Shown piece by piece: positions 43,901 through 52,023 of a DNA stretch of 64,000 nucleotides. The notes under the pieces were generated by a model, which saw nothing but the letters and a program-made list of their open reading frames with translations, did no database searches and had not been told where the DNA came from. Origin of the DNA: Chryseolinea sp. H1M3-3 (GTDB lineage Bacteria > Bacteroidota > Bacteroidia > Cytophagales > Cyclobacteriaceae). The stretch lies in assembly GCF_029360725.1 (NCBI RefSeq), contig NZ_JARKMY010000010.1, positions 824,431-888,430 on the forward strand, given 5' to 3'. The position numbers and the translations under genes are program-made. Positions within the stretch are counted from its first letter, which is position 1, and each line of letters opens with the position of its first letter.

Positions 43901-45832
43901 TTATTTCTTAGAGTCATTTACTTCCTCATATTCTACATCAGACACATTGCCATCTGTAGAACCTCCCCCGGCTTGACCGGCACCTGGGCCGCCTGAATTA
44001 TCAGGACCCTGGCCACCGGGAGCTCCGGTTGAAGCATACATTTCAGCAGAAGCAGCTTGCCATGCAGTGTTGAGTGTATTCAGTGCGTTGTCAATACTTG
44101 CCAAGTCTTTATTCTTGTGTGCTTCTTTCAGTTTTTCAAGTGCGTTATTGATTGCACTCTTATTACCTTCAGAAAGTTTTTCACCATATTCCTTCAGCTG
44201 TTTTTCAGTCTGGAAAATCATAGAATCCGCCTGATTAACTTTCTCAACAGTTTCCTTCGCCTTCTTATCAGTATCGGCATTGGCTTGCGCCTCTTGCCTC
44301 ATTCGTTGAATTTCCGCATCGGTCAAACCAGAAGATGCCTCGATTCGGATCTTTTGTTCTTTTCCAGTGCCTTTATCTTTTGCTGACACATGGAGTATAC
44401 CATTTGCATCAATATCAAACGTTACTTCGATCTGCGGGATACCGCGCGGTGCTGGTGGAATTCCATCCAGGTGGAATCGTCCTATGGTACGGTTATCTTT
44501 TGCCATCGGCCGTTCACCTTGCAACACGTGAATCTCTACAGAAGGCTGGCTATCAGCCGCCGTTGAGAATGTCTCGGATTTCTTTGAAGGAATCGTCGTA
44601 TTCGATTCGATCAATTTTGTGAAAACACCACCAAGTGTTTCGATACCCAGTGAAAGCGGTGTAACATCCAACAACAGTACATCCTTCACTTCACCTGTCA
44701 ATACACCACCCTGAATAGCTGCACCAATTGCTACAACCTCATCCGGATTTACGCCTTTGGATGGTTTCTTTCCGAAGAATTTCTCTACTTCTTCAACGAT
44801 CCGGGGTATGCGGGTAGATCCACCTACCAGGATTACTTCGTCGATTTGCGATACGCTTACGCCAGCATCCTGAACAGCCTTGCGGCAAGGTTCCAATGTT
44901 CTGCGAACCAGGTCATCAACCAGTTGTTCAAATTTTGCGCGGCTAAGTTTTTTCACCAAGTGTTTAGGTACCCCGTCAACAGAAGTCACATAAGGTAAAT
45001 TAACTTCTGTCTCCATAGAGCTTGACAATTCTATCTTAGCTTTTTCAGCAGCTTCCTTCAAACGTTGAAGTGCCATTGGATCTTTTCGTAGATCGACACG
45101 CTCTTCATTTAGGAACTCGTCAGCAAGCCAGTTCATAATGCGCATATCGAAATCATCACCACCTAAGTGAACATCACCGTTGGTAGATTTAACTTCAAAT
45201 ACACCGTCACCTAATTCAAGAACAGAGATATCGAATGTACCACCACCCAGGTCGTACACAGCAATCTTCATATCTTTATTTTTCTTATCAAGACCATATG
45301 CCAACGCTGCGGCTGTAGGCTCGTTGATAATGCGTTTTACATCGAGGCCGGCAATCTGACCTGCTTCTTTTGTTGCCTGACGTTCGGCATCATTGAAGTA
45401 AGCCGGAACTGTTATGACAGCTTCCGTTACACTAGTACCCAGATAGTCTTCCGCAGTGCTCTTCATTTTTTGAAGAATCATAGCAGATATCTCTTGGGGT
45501 GTATAGAGTCGATCACCTATTCTTACTCGTACGGTGTTGTTATTGCCAGACTCTATCTGGTAAGAAACCATTTTCTTTTCGCTGGTCACCTCATTGAAAT
45601 TTTTTCCCATGAAGCGCTTAATGGACGAAACGGTATTTTTAGGGTTGGTTATGGCCTGACGTTTAGCAGGATCACCAACTTTACGCTCGCCTTTTCCATT
45701 ATCTAAAAAAGCGACAATTGAAGGTGTGGTTCTTCTACCTTCGCTATTTGCAATCACCACTGGTTCGCTGCCTTCCATTACGGCTACGCACGAGTTGGTG
45801 GTTCCTAAGTCAATTCCAATAATTTTTCCCAT
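43901..45832 (-). CDS. dnaK: Chaperone protein DnaK (Hsp70)
   Basis: DnaK binds exposed hydrophobic peptides in an ATP-dependent cycle. Diagnostic blocks are [16 protein letters not shown] (residues 5-20), [37 protein letters not shown] and [17 protein letters not shown]. The C-terminal lid is present and the tail [13 protein letters not shown] replaces the E. coli DAEFEEV-type end. At 643 residues it is full length. No dnaJ or grpE is adjacent. A strong terminator follows at 43831-43862, and three TGACA direct repeats (45900-45923) lie upstream on the plus strand. Confidence 0.98.
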   Translation of the reverse strand: MGKIIGIDLGTTNSCVAVMEGSEPVVIANSEGRRTTPSIVAFLDNGKGERKVGDPAKRQAITNPKNTVSSIKRFMGKNFNEVTSEKKMVSYQIESGNNNTVRVRIGDRLYTPQEISAMILQKMKSTAEDYLGTSVTEAVITVPAYFNDAERQATKEAGQIAGLDVKRIINEPTAAALAYGLDKKNKDMKIAVYDLGGGTFDISVLELGDGVFEVKSTNGDVHLGGDDFDMRIMNWLADEFLNEERVDLRKDPMALQRLKEAAEKAKIELSSSMETEVNLPYVTSVDGVPKHLVKKLSRAKFEQLVDDLVRRTLEPCRKAVQDAGVSVSQIDEVILVGGSTRIPRIVEEVEKFFGKKPSKGVNPDEVVAIGAAIQGGVLTGEVKDVLLLDVTPLSLGIETLGGVFTKLIESNTTIPSKKSETFSTAADSQPSVEIHVLQGERPMAKDNRTIGRFHLDGIPPAPRGIPQIEVTFDIDANGILHVSAKDKGTGKEQKIRIEASSGLTDAEIQRMRQEAQANADTDKKAKETVEKVNQADSMIFQTEKQLKEYGEKLSEGNKSAINNALEKLKEAHKNKDLASIDNALNTLNTAWQAASAEMYASTGAPGGQGPDNSGGPGAGQAGGGSTDGNVSDVEYEEVNDSKK

Positions 45833-45899
45833 ATGTTCAGTGTTTTTTCGGTTCTAAAAGCAAAAGCTCCACTTCAATGGTTATGCCAATAGAATTTTA

Positions 45900-45923
45900 T
45901 GACATAAATGTGACACAATGACA
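45900..45923. repeat. Three TGACA direct repeats upstream of dnaK
   Basis: TGACA occurs at 45900-45904, 45911-45915 and 45919-45923. The spacing between first bases is 11 and 8. This is about 70-90 bases upstream of the dnaK start codon, where a regulator might bind. No known heat-shock operator (CIRCE or similar) is recognised, and short repeats may be chance. Confidence 0.3.
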
Positions 45924-46048
45924 TGAGCATGGCCTTTTTTTCTAGCGCTCAAACTACGATTCCAGCAGTCTCTAAGGTGAATTCGGCTGATCTATTACCA
46001 AGTATCTGCACGGCAAGCCATACCTTTTCATAATCTATTAAAGGTCAA

Positions 46049-46210
46049 ATGAAAAAGATTTCCGTGTTTCTCTTCCTCGTAGTATCAATTGTAGCAAGTG
46101 CATGTGCTGTAGTGATTACAGACACCAAAGCACCTCCTGGTCAGGTCAAGAAACAAACAGGCAGTAAATCAGCCAAAGAGTATGCGCCAGGTCAAAAAAA
46201 GAAGGGATGA
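46049..46210 (+). CDS. Small putative lipoprotein with PPGQ/APGQ repeats
   Basis: A 53-residue protein not easily noticed because of its length. A lysine-start hydrophobic segment (residues 2-18) ends in ASAC, a lipobox-like site with cysteine at residue 19. The mature part is only about 34 residues: TKAPPGQVKKQTGSKSAKEY then APGQKKKG. Proteins with the same two PGQ-K blocks are often annotated as quinol oxidase subunit 4 in Bacteroidota, but no oxidase gene is near. A TACCTTTT box at 46021-46028 may be its -7 element, 20 bases before the ATG. Function not known. Confidence 0.65.
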   Translation: MKKISVFLFLVVSIVASACAVVITDTKAPPGQVKKQTGSKSAKEYAPGQKKKG

Positions 46211-46222
46211 TTCAAACAGCCG

Positions 46223-47194
46223 TTATTGTGACCATTCCGTTGGAGTCCTGTCCCATCGATGATCTTTTAGTTTAAGCCGAAGAGATTCCTCCAATTTTTT
46301 ACCATCGCTCGTAGCTATGTTGGCTTCCGCATGTTTCAATGTCCGCATGCCCGGGATGATGGTATGGACATCTTCGTTACAAAGAATAAACCGTAGTGCC
46401 ATCTCCGGCATGGACATATTCTTCGGAACAAGTGGTTTTAACGCATCCGCATGTTCAACACTTGGAATAAGATTTTCGGGTACAAAGTAGGTTGCACGCC
46501 AGTCTCCTTCGGGAAAAACAGTGTCCTTCGTTAACGTTCCTGTCAAAGTTCCCTCATCAAAAGGAACACGTGCGATCACGCCAATGTCTAGCTGACGGCA
46601 GAGAGGAAATAAATTATCTTCCGGATTTTGATCAAAAATATTATAGATCACCTGGACCGCGTCTATATATCCAGTCTGTAATGTATTTAACACGTTATCA
46701 GGCTCCCAGCGATTTACACTAACACCAAAGTGCTTTACCTTACCATCTTTCTTTAGTTTCTCGATAGCCGTCTTCCATTCATCGTGATTTGACCAACCAT
46801 CTTCCCACACGTGAAATTGTTGAAGATCAATACATTCAACATTTAGATTCTTCAGACTTTTTTCTGTGTACTCAATAATGTGAGATGCCGGGAAACATTC
46901 CGCGAGCTTGTAAGTCGGTTTCGATGGCCATTTAAAATTCTTTGCAGGAATTTTCGTGGCCACATAAAGTTTTTTTTCGGGATATCTTTTTAAAAGTTTA
47001 CCAAGTATTTGTTCACTTTTGCCTTCAGCATAAGCCCAGGCTGTGTCAAAGAAATTGCATCCCAATTCGACAGAACGGGTAAGCGATCTATCGATCTCAT
47101 CCGGAATAGAGCCCTTCCAACCGGCTAGACCCCACATTCCATATCCGATCTCGCTTACTTTCCAGTTCGTTCTTCCAAATCTTCTATATAACAT
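46223..47194 (-). CDS. Aldo/keto reductase
   Basis: A 323-residue NAD(P)H-dependent oxidoreductase with a TIM barrel. Catalytic residues fit: Asp and Tyr in NFFDTAWAYAEGKSEQILG (near residue 48), Lys in LYVATKIPAKNF, and the later IIPGMRTLKHAEANI loop that binds the 2'-phosphate of NADPH. The sequence is close to the YhdN/Tas type that acts on sugar or dicarbonyl substrates. It is cytoplasmic and transcribed alone. It faces prfC, about 165 bp to the right on the other strand, sharing an upstream region with it. Confidence 0.92.
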   Translation of the reverse strand: MLYRRFGRTNWKVSEIGYGMWGLAGWKGSIPDEIDRSLTRSVELGCNFFDTAWAYAEGKSEQILGKLLKRYPEKKLYVATKIPAKNFKWPSKPTYKLAECFPASHIIEYTEKSLKNLNVECIDLQQFHVWEDGWSNHDEWKTAIEKLKKDGKVKHFGVSVNRWEPDNVLNTLQTGYIDAVQVIYNIFDQNPEDNLFPLCRQLDIGVIARVPFDEGTLTGTLTKDTVFPEGDWRATYFVPENLIPSVEHADALKPLVPKNMSMPEMALRFILCNEDVHTIIPGMRTLKHAEANIATSDGKKLEESLRLKLKDHRWDRTPTEWSQ

Positions 47195-47334
47195 GGTTTT
47201 AGTTGATTTTTTAAGGGCTTGAAGTTAAGAATAAAGCTTAAAGCAAAAGAGAACCATTGGGGTAAAAAGGGAGACACTGTTGACAGGAAAGGCAGTTTGC
47301 TTAACCTTTCTGCTTTTAGCTTACTGCTTTTTAA

Positions 47335-47342
47335 TACTTTTG
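47335..47342 (+). promoter_or_regulatory. -7 element of prfC
   Basis: TACTTTTG fits TAnnTTTG and lies 18 bases before the ATG at 47361, the same spacing as at panB. A TTTT at 47314-47317 is near the expected -33 position but weak. It supports the internal prfC start: the longer frame from 47280 would begin upstream of the promoter. Confidence 0.5.
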
Positions 47343-47360
47343 CGACCGAATTATAAGGAA

Positions 47361-48944
47361 ATGACTTTAGAGCAAGAGATAGAAAAACGAAGAACCTTCG
47401 GCATCATTAGTCACCCGGATGCCGGGAAAACAACATTAACTGAGAAGCTTTTGCTTTTTGGAGGTGCTATTCAAAAGGCTGGTGCTGTTAAATCCAGTAA
47501 GATAAAGGATCATGCACGATCGGACTGGATGGAAATTGAAAAGCAACGGGGCATCTCAGTGGCCACATCCGTGATGGGGTTCAATTATAAGGATGTTAAG
47601 ATAAACCTGCTGGATACCCCTGGTCACCAGGACTTCGCCGAGGATACTTATCGGACTCTCACCGCAGTTGACAGTGTCATTATGGTGATCGATTGTGTCA
47701 AAGGTGTGGAAATCCAGACAGAAAAATTGATGGAAGTATGCCGGATGAGAAATACACCGGTAATCTGTTTCATTAACAAGCTGGACCGTGAAGGCCGTGA
47801 TCCGTTTGAATTGCTGGACGAAATCGAAGAAAAACTGAATATCAAAGTACGCCCGTTAAGCTGGCCTATCAGCATGGGAAAAACCTTCAAAGGGGTTTAC
47901 AGCATGTACGAAAAGAGTCTACACCTTTTCACACCCAGCAAAACTACAGTTGAAGAAGGTATAGAAATCAGTGACATTCATAGTTCCACATTAGAAGATT
48001 ATGTAGGTGAGAACAATGCCAGGCAATTGCGCGCAGACGTAGAGTTAATTGAAGGTGTATATCCGGATTTTGATGTGGAAGATTATTTAGCAGGAAAAGT
48101 CGCGCCGGTATTTTTTGGCAGTGCCGTAAATAATTTCGGCGTGAAGGAGTTGCTGGATACTTTCATTCGCATTGCGCCCGCTCCCATCCCGCGCGAAACA
48201 ACGGTGCGCATAGTTGAACCTGAGGAAAACAAGTTTAGTGGATTTGTTTTTAAGATTCATGCAAACATGGACCCCAAACACCGTAATCGTATTGCTTTTA
48301 TCAGGGTTTGTTCCGGCAGGTTTGAGCGTGGCAATAACTATTACCACGTGCGACAAGCCAAGAGTTTAAGGTTTTCAAATGCAACCGCCTTCATGGCGCA
48401 AGATCGGGAAACAGTTGAGGAAGCATGGCCCGGCGACATCGTTGGTATTTTCGATACAGGAAATTTAAAAATTGGTGATACATTAACTGAGGGAGAAAAA
48501 TTGATGTACACTGGCATTCCAAGTTTCTCACCAGAAATTTTTAAGGAGGTGCTGAACCTGGATGCAATGAAAACAAAACAATTGGAAAAAGGTCTGTCAC
48601 AGCTAATGGAAGAAGGGGTTGCACAGATGTTCACTTATGAATTAGGCAAACGGAAAGTTGTAGGTGTAGTGGGGGCGTTGCAATTTGAAGTGATTCAATT
48701 TCGTTTGAAGAATGAGTACGGCGCGACCGCTCAATTTGTACCTCAAAATATTTACAAGGCTTGCTGGATTAGTAGCAAGGATCCGAAGAAACTAAATGAG
48801 TTTATCGAATCCAAACATCGGCATATTGCCAGGGATAAAGACGACAAGCAGGTTTTTATGGCAGAATCGAGGGCATGGCTTCAAATGGTACAGGATAATT
48901 TTCCTGATATTACTTTCCATTTTACTTCTGAGTTTAAGGATTAG
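47361..48944 (+). CDS. prfC: Peptide chain release factor 3
   Basis: RF3 is a translational GTPase that removes RF1/RF2 from the ribosome after peptide release. The G1 motif is [10 protein letters not shown]3 is DTPGHQDF, and G4 is NKLD. Switch I is present at [20 protein letters not shown] followed by [13 protein letters not shown], which is specific to RF3. It has 527 residues, the usual length. The ATG at 47361 has AAGGAA just upstream and fits the family N-terminus [17 protein letters not shown]; the longer frame from 47280 contains a spurious hydrophobic extension. It is monocistronic. Confidence 0.96.
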   Translation: MTLEQEIEKRRTFGIISHPDAGKTTLTEKLLLFGGAIQKAGAVKSSKIKDHARSDWMEIEKQRGISVATSVMGFNYKDVKINLLDTPGHQDFAEDTYRTLTAVDSVIMVIDCVKGVEIQTEKLMEVCRMRNTPVICFINKLDREGRDPFELLDEIEEKLNIKVRPLSWPISMGKTFKGVYSMYEKSLHLFTPSKTTVEEGIEISDIHSSTLEDYVGENNARQLRADVELIEGVYPDFDVEDYLAGKVAPVFFGSAVNNFGVKELLDTFIRIAPAPIPRETTVRIVEPEENKFSGFVFKIHANMDPKHRNRIAFIRVCSGRFERGNNYYHVRQAKSLRFSNATAFMAQDRETVEEAWPGDIVGIFDTGNLKIGDTLTEGEKLMYTGIPSFSPEIFKEVLNLDAMKTKQLEKGLSQLMEEGVAQMFTYELGKRKVVGVVGALQFEVIQFRLKNEYGATAQFVPQNIYKACWISSKDPKKLNEFIESKHRHIARDKDDKQVFMAESRAWLQMVQDNFPDITFHFTSEFKD

Positions 48945-48989
48945 GCAACTCATTCGCATTGAATATGCCGGAAAGAATATCAAATAAAT

Positions 48990-50108
48990 TTATTTAAGAA
49001 CAACACGTCTTCCCTCTTTTGCTGATTGCCTGGCGGCTTCCAGAATTTTGACTACAATAAGATTATTGTTCAAAGATGAGAGATCATCCGCAGGCTTTAT
49101 CTTGCCGCTCAATACATCAGCCAGATACACAAGGTTACTGGAATATGAAGGCTGGTTAACTTCAACAATCTCATAAGTATCTTTTTTTCGCTCCCGAAGT
49201 GTATTACTGTTTTGTGCGTGTAAATACCCCGTTGTTCCAAATACTTCAAAATCCTTTATACCGAAAGGCCAGTTCCAGGAAGCCTCCACGATACCAGTAG
49301 CATCTTCGTATTCCAAAAGAATGGTTGCATCATCATCAACTTTTGGGTAGATGTGAGGTTTAATTTGCCTTGTCACAGCCGTAACTGCAACCGGGGCTTT
49401 GCCTTTCATCAACCAGGTCATTAAGTTTGCGCCATAGCATCCAAAATCCGTTAATGCGCCTCCGCCATTTTTAATGGGATCTGTCAACCAACTCAAGAAT
49501 TCAGCGCTACATCCAATTTCCTTGGGGCCTTGATGGCCATCATGCACCACCATTTTCCGGATCTTTCCAATTGCCTGCTGCTCGTTCACCATCACGTTCA
49601 CTTGTTGATTGCTGGGATACCAGGTTGTCTCATAATTGGTAAGAAGATGTATATCATATTGTCTAGCCAAAGCAGCCATCCGCTCTGCATCCTTCACAGT
49701 TGTCGCAAGTGGCTTTTCTACCATCACTGAAATTCCTTTTGGGGCACACGCCTCTACAACGGCGAGGTGCTCAACGATTGGGTTGTACGCAAGCACGGCA
49801 TCAGGTTTTGTACGTTCAAGCATTTCGGCTATAGACTTAAAAAATATTCCCTCCGGCAATTGATACCGGTCTTTGTATCGGGCAACAAGCTGGTTGTCAC
49901 TCTCAACGATCCCAATAATCTTTACTTCGCCTTTTTTGAATTGGTTCATGATTCCATGAGCATGATCATGACTCAAACCCACCACGCCGACATTCAGCTG
50001 CTGCGCCTGTAAAACTGAATTGATTATTAGCATACCAGCAATAATTAAATATGTTTTGGTAATAGCTGTTTTAACCAACCGTGAGCACCGAAGTTTTTTG
50101 AATCGCAT
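48990..50108 (-). CDS. Secreted Gfo/Idh/MocA-family oxidoreductase
   Basis: A 372-residue NAD(P)-dependent sugar oxidoreductase-type protein. It has a basic N-terminus and a hydrophobic segment ending in VLQAQ (about residue 36), so it is predicted to be exported. The Rossmann start is VGVVGLSHDHAHGI rather than the typical GxGxxG, followed by MVEKPLATT (near residue 130) with the conserved EKP lysine. Family members oxidise sugars at C3 or reduce 3-keto sugars. It is the last gene of a minus-strand operon with the nitrilase-fold and DUF1080 genes (22 and 15 bp spacing). The way a cofactor is kept outside the cytoplasm is unclear; tight binding is known for GFOR-type relatives. Confidence 0.87.
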   Translation of the reverse strand: MRFKKLRCSRLVKTAITKTYLIIAGMLIINSVLQAQQLNVGVVGLSHDHAHGIMNQFKKGEVKIIGIVESDNQLVARYKDRYQLPEGIFFKSIAEMLERTKPDAVLAYNPIVEHLAVVEACAPKGISVMVEKPLATTVKDAERMAALARQYDIHLLTNYETTWYPSNQQVNVMVNEQQAIGKIRKMVVHDGHQGPKEIGCSAEFLSWLTDPIKNGGGALTDFGCYGANLMTWLMKGKAPVAVTAVTRQIKPHIYPKVDDDATILLEYEDATGIVEASWNWPFGIKDFEVFGTTGYLHAQNSNTLRERKKDTYEIVEVNQPSYSSNLVYLADVLSGKIKPADDLSSLNNNLIVVKILEAARQSAKEGRRVVLK

Positions 50109-50130
50109 GTAAATATTTTTTTTAGGTGAA

Positions 50131-51087
50131 CTATTTCTCTGTCTTCAACCAGACTACTTTTTGCTCAGGCGTATGATCGGCTCCGATAATATCCTTATAA
50201 AGATCGGGCCGCCTCGCCTTGATGTACCGCTGTCCACCGGCTTGTTTTAATTTTTCTGGCACCAAGGCCGTCGTCACGATATCATCACCAAGTGTACGGC
50301 ATTCCGCGATAACATCACCGAAAGGATCAATAATCATGGAACACCCATTTTTTAACTGATCATCATCCATACCAATCGGGTTTGAGAATACCGTATAGAT
50401 GGCATTATCATACGATCTTGCCGGAAGCCATTTCATTAGCCAATCCCTTCCTTTCATACCGTCGAATTCAAGACGCAATGACGTTGGGTCACGTTCCCTA
50501 TTTTTCCACAAGTCGGGATGGACGAAACCTGCACCGGGTCTTGTTGAAGGCGTACACATGGTTACGTGCGGCATAAAAATGATTTGTGCACCTAGCAATC
50601 GTGTAGCCCTTACGTTCTCAATAATATTGTTATCATAACAGATTAGAATGCCACACTTCCATCCATGAAGATCAAAAACACAGTACTCGTTGCCTGGTAT
50701 TAAATGGGGGTTGATGAAGGGATGTAATTTTCTAAACTTGGCACGAACCCCACTTTCATCGACACAGACGTAAGCCTTAAACAGATTTTGCTGTTGATCT
50801 TTTTCAAAGAGACCGGCAAGAATAGTAATCTTATTTCTGGTAGCTATTTCTCTGAGTTTTTTTATACTTGGACCATCTGGAATCTCTTCTGCCAGTTCGA
50901 GCATCTGAACTTTTGAAAGATGCCTGGCAAAAGTATACCCCGTTACTGAACACTCGTGAAAAGCTATTGCTTGCGAACCTTGTGCGGCAGCCTTCGCTGA
51001 CAGTTTATCAATGATTGAAAGATTATAAACTTTGTCACCACTGCGGTTTTCAAATTGTGCTGTTGAAATGTATAGTGGATCCTTCAT
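50131..51087 (-). CDS. Carbon-nitrogen hydrolase (nitrilase superfamily)
   Basis: A 318-residue amidase or nitrilase. The catalytic triad is visible as Glu45 (AFHECSVTGY), Lys120 (KFRKLHPF) and Cys150 (GILICYDNN). Additional conserved residues around LLGAQIIFMPHV support the fold. There is no signal peptide, so it acts in the cytoplasm, in contrast to its exported operon partners. Substrates could be amides, nitriles or carbamoylated compounds; sequence alone does not decide. It sits between the Gfo/Idh/MocA gene and DUF1080 gene with 15-22 bp spacing, which is an unusual combination. Confidence 0.92.
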   Translation of the reverse strand: MKDPLYISTAQFENRSGDKVYNLSIIDKLSAKAAAQGSQAIAFHECSVTGYTFARHLSKVQMLELAEEIPDGPSIKKLREIATRNKITILAGLFEKDQQQNLFKAYVCVDESGVRAKFRKLHPFINPHLIPGNEYCVFDLHGWKCGILICYDNNIIENVRATRLLGAQIIFMPHVTMCTPSTRPGAGFVHPDLWKNRERDPTSLRLEFDGMKGRDWLMKWLPARSYDNAIYTVFSNPIGMDDDQLKNGCSMIIDPFGDVIAECRTLGDDIVTTALVPEKLKQAGGQRYIKARRPDLYKDIIGADHTPEQKVVWLKTEK

Positions 51088-51102
51088 CTTATATTGAGAA
51101 AG

Positions 51103-51885
51103 TTAATACTCCATTATTTCAATCTTCCGGAAATCAATAGGATGGCTATTAGATTGCAATGAAATGAATCCGTCCTTCACCGCATTGTCGTTCCCTTTTA
51201 CAAATGTTTTACCCAGTTCATGCGCAGGATTGAACGTGGGGTTTTCAAAGTGAAGGATTTCTTCACCATTGACAAAATGTTTTATTTGCTTCCCCTGAAT
51301 ATCTATCTCGACAGTTACCCACTGATCGCCATGAAAAGTTCTTTTCACAAATGCCGGTGTGCAGTAAGAAGAATTTTTCTGTCCGTTAATTTCCACATTC
51401 ATGCCATTGGCACAAATTTCACCCACAGGTCTTTCATCTTTTCCATTACCGCCATGAAGATTGTATTCAAGACATACCGGAAAAGATTGTTTTAGACCGA
51501 CCGACTTTGGATCCTGACAATGGTATTGAACGCCCCCATCGCGATAGCCCCAAACAGGTGCCCCTACAGTTGTTTCTCCCACAAAACGATACTCAACTTT
51601 TAATCTGTAATTTGAAAACCTTTTGTTATAATATAAAGCACCAAACTTGTTTCTAAAGCTATCATATTGGTCATAGCGAACGCTCAGTATGCCATCCTCA
51701 ACACGAAAAGTATTACCGAAATTTTCCCCCAGTTTATAACCCGATATTTTCATTGTCCAACCATCCAGATTTTTTCCGTTAAAAAGACTAACCCATTTTT
51801 TTTTAGAAATCTGATTAGTCGTACTGAAATTGAAGGAAAATAACACAACGGGTACTATCAACAAGAAGAAACGTTTACGTGTCAT
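51103..51885 (-). CDS. DUF1080-family (3-keto-disaccharide hydrolase-like) secreted protein
   Basis: A 260-residue protein with an N-terminal hydrophobic signal and then WVSLFNGKNLDGWTMK (about 28-43), the family opening. It is a jelly-roll lectin-like fold with YRVEDG-type strands (FRVEDGILSV here), VEYRFVG and a WVTVEIDIQGKQIKHFVNGE stretch. The family was renamed for 3-keto-glycoside-cleaving activity found in gut Bacteroidota, where it works with Gfo/Idh/MocA oxidoreductases. The gene leads an operon with such an oxidoreductase, so cleavage of an oxidised glycoside is a reasonable inference. The second ATG (51885) is chosen; the first at 51894 is also possible. Confidence 0.87.
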   Translation of the reverse strand: MTRKRFFLLIVPVVLFSFNFSTTNQISKKKWVSLFNGKNLDGWTMKISGYKLGENFGNTFRVEDGILSVRYDQYDSFRNKFGALYYNKRFSNYRLKVEYRFVGETTVGAPVWGYRDGGVQYHCQDPKSVGLKQSFPVCLEYNLHGGNGKDERPVGEICANGMNVEINGQKNSSYCTPAFVKRTFHGDQWVTVEIDIQGKQIKHFVNGEEILHFENPTFNPAHELGKTFVKGNDNAVKDGFISLQSNSHPIDFRKIEIMEY

Positions 51886-51991
51886 GGAAATCATGGTTAA
51901 GTGGACACGTAAGGTAAATAAAAGATGGAAAAAGGGAAAAATATGTGATTAAAGCTTACACCGGAGGCTACCGGGTAATGTAGAAAGCGAA

Positions 51992-52021
51992 ACTTTCCGA
52001 AAGCTCACACCTCCGGAAAGT
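51992..52021 (-). terminator. Possible terminator hairpin after the FtsX-like gene
   Basis: ACTTTCCG (51992-51999) and CGGAAAGT (52014-52021) form an 8 bp stem with a 14-base loop, 2 bases after the stop codon of the minus-strand permease. The downstream sequence is T/C-rich but not a clean T-run, so it could instead be an attenuating or RNA-stabilising structure before the DUF1080 operon. Confidence 0.5.
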
Positions 52022-52023
52022 GG

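Noticed and set aside
47280-47360. An N-terminal extension of prfC with a hydrophobic segment
   Set aside because: RF3 is cytoplasmic; the extension overlaps a promoter-like box and the internal ATG fits the family start.
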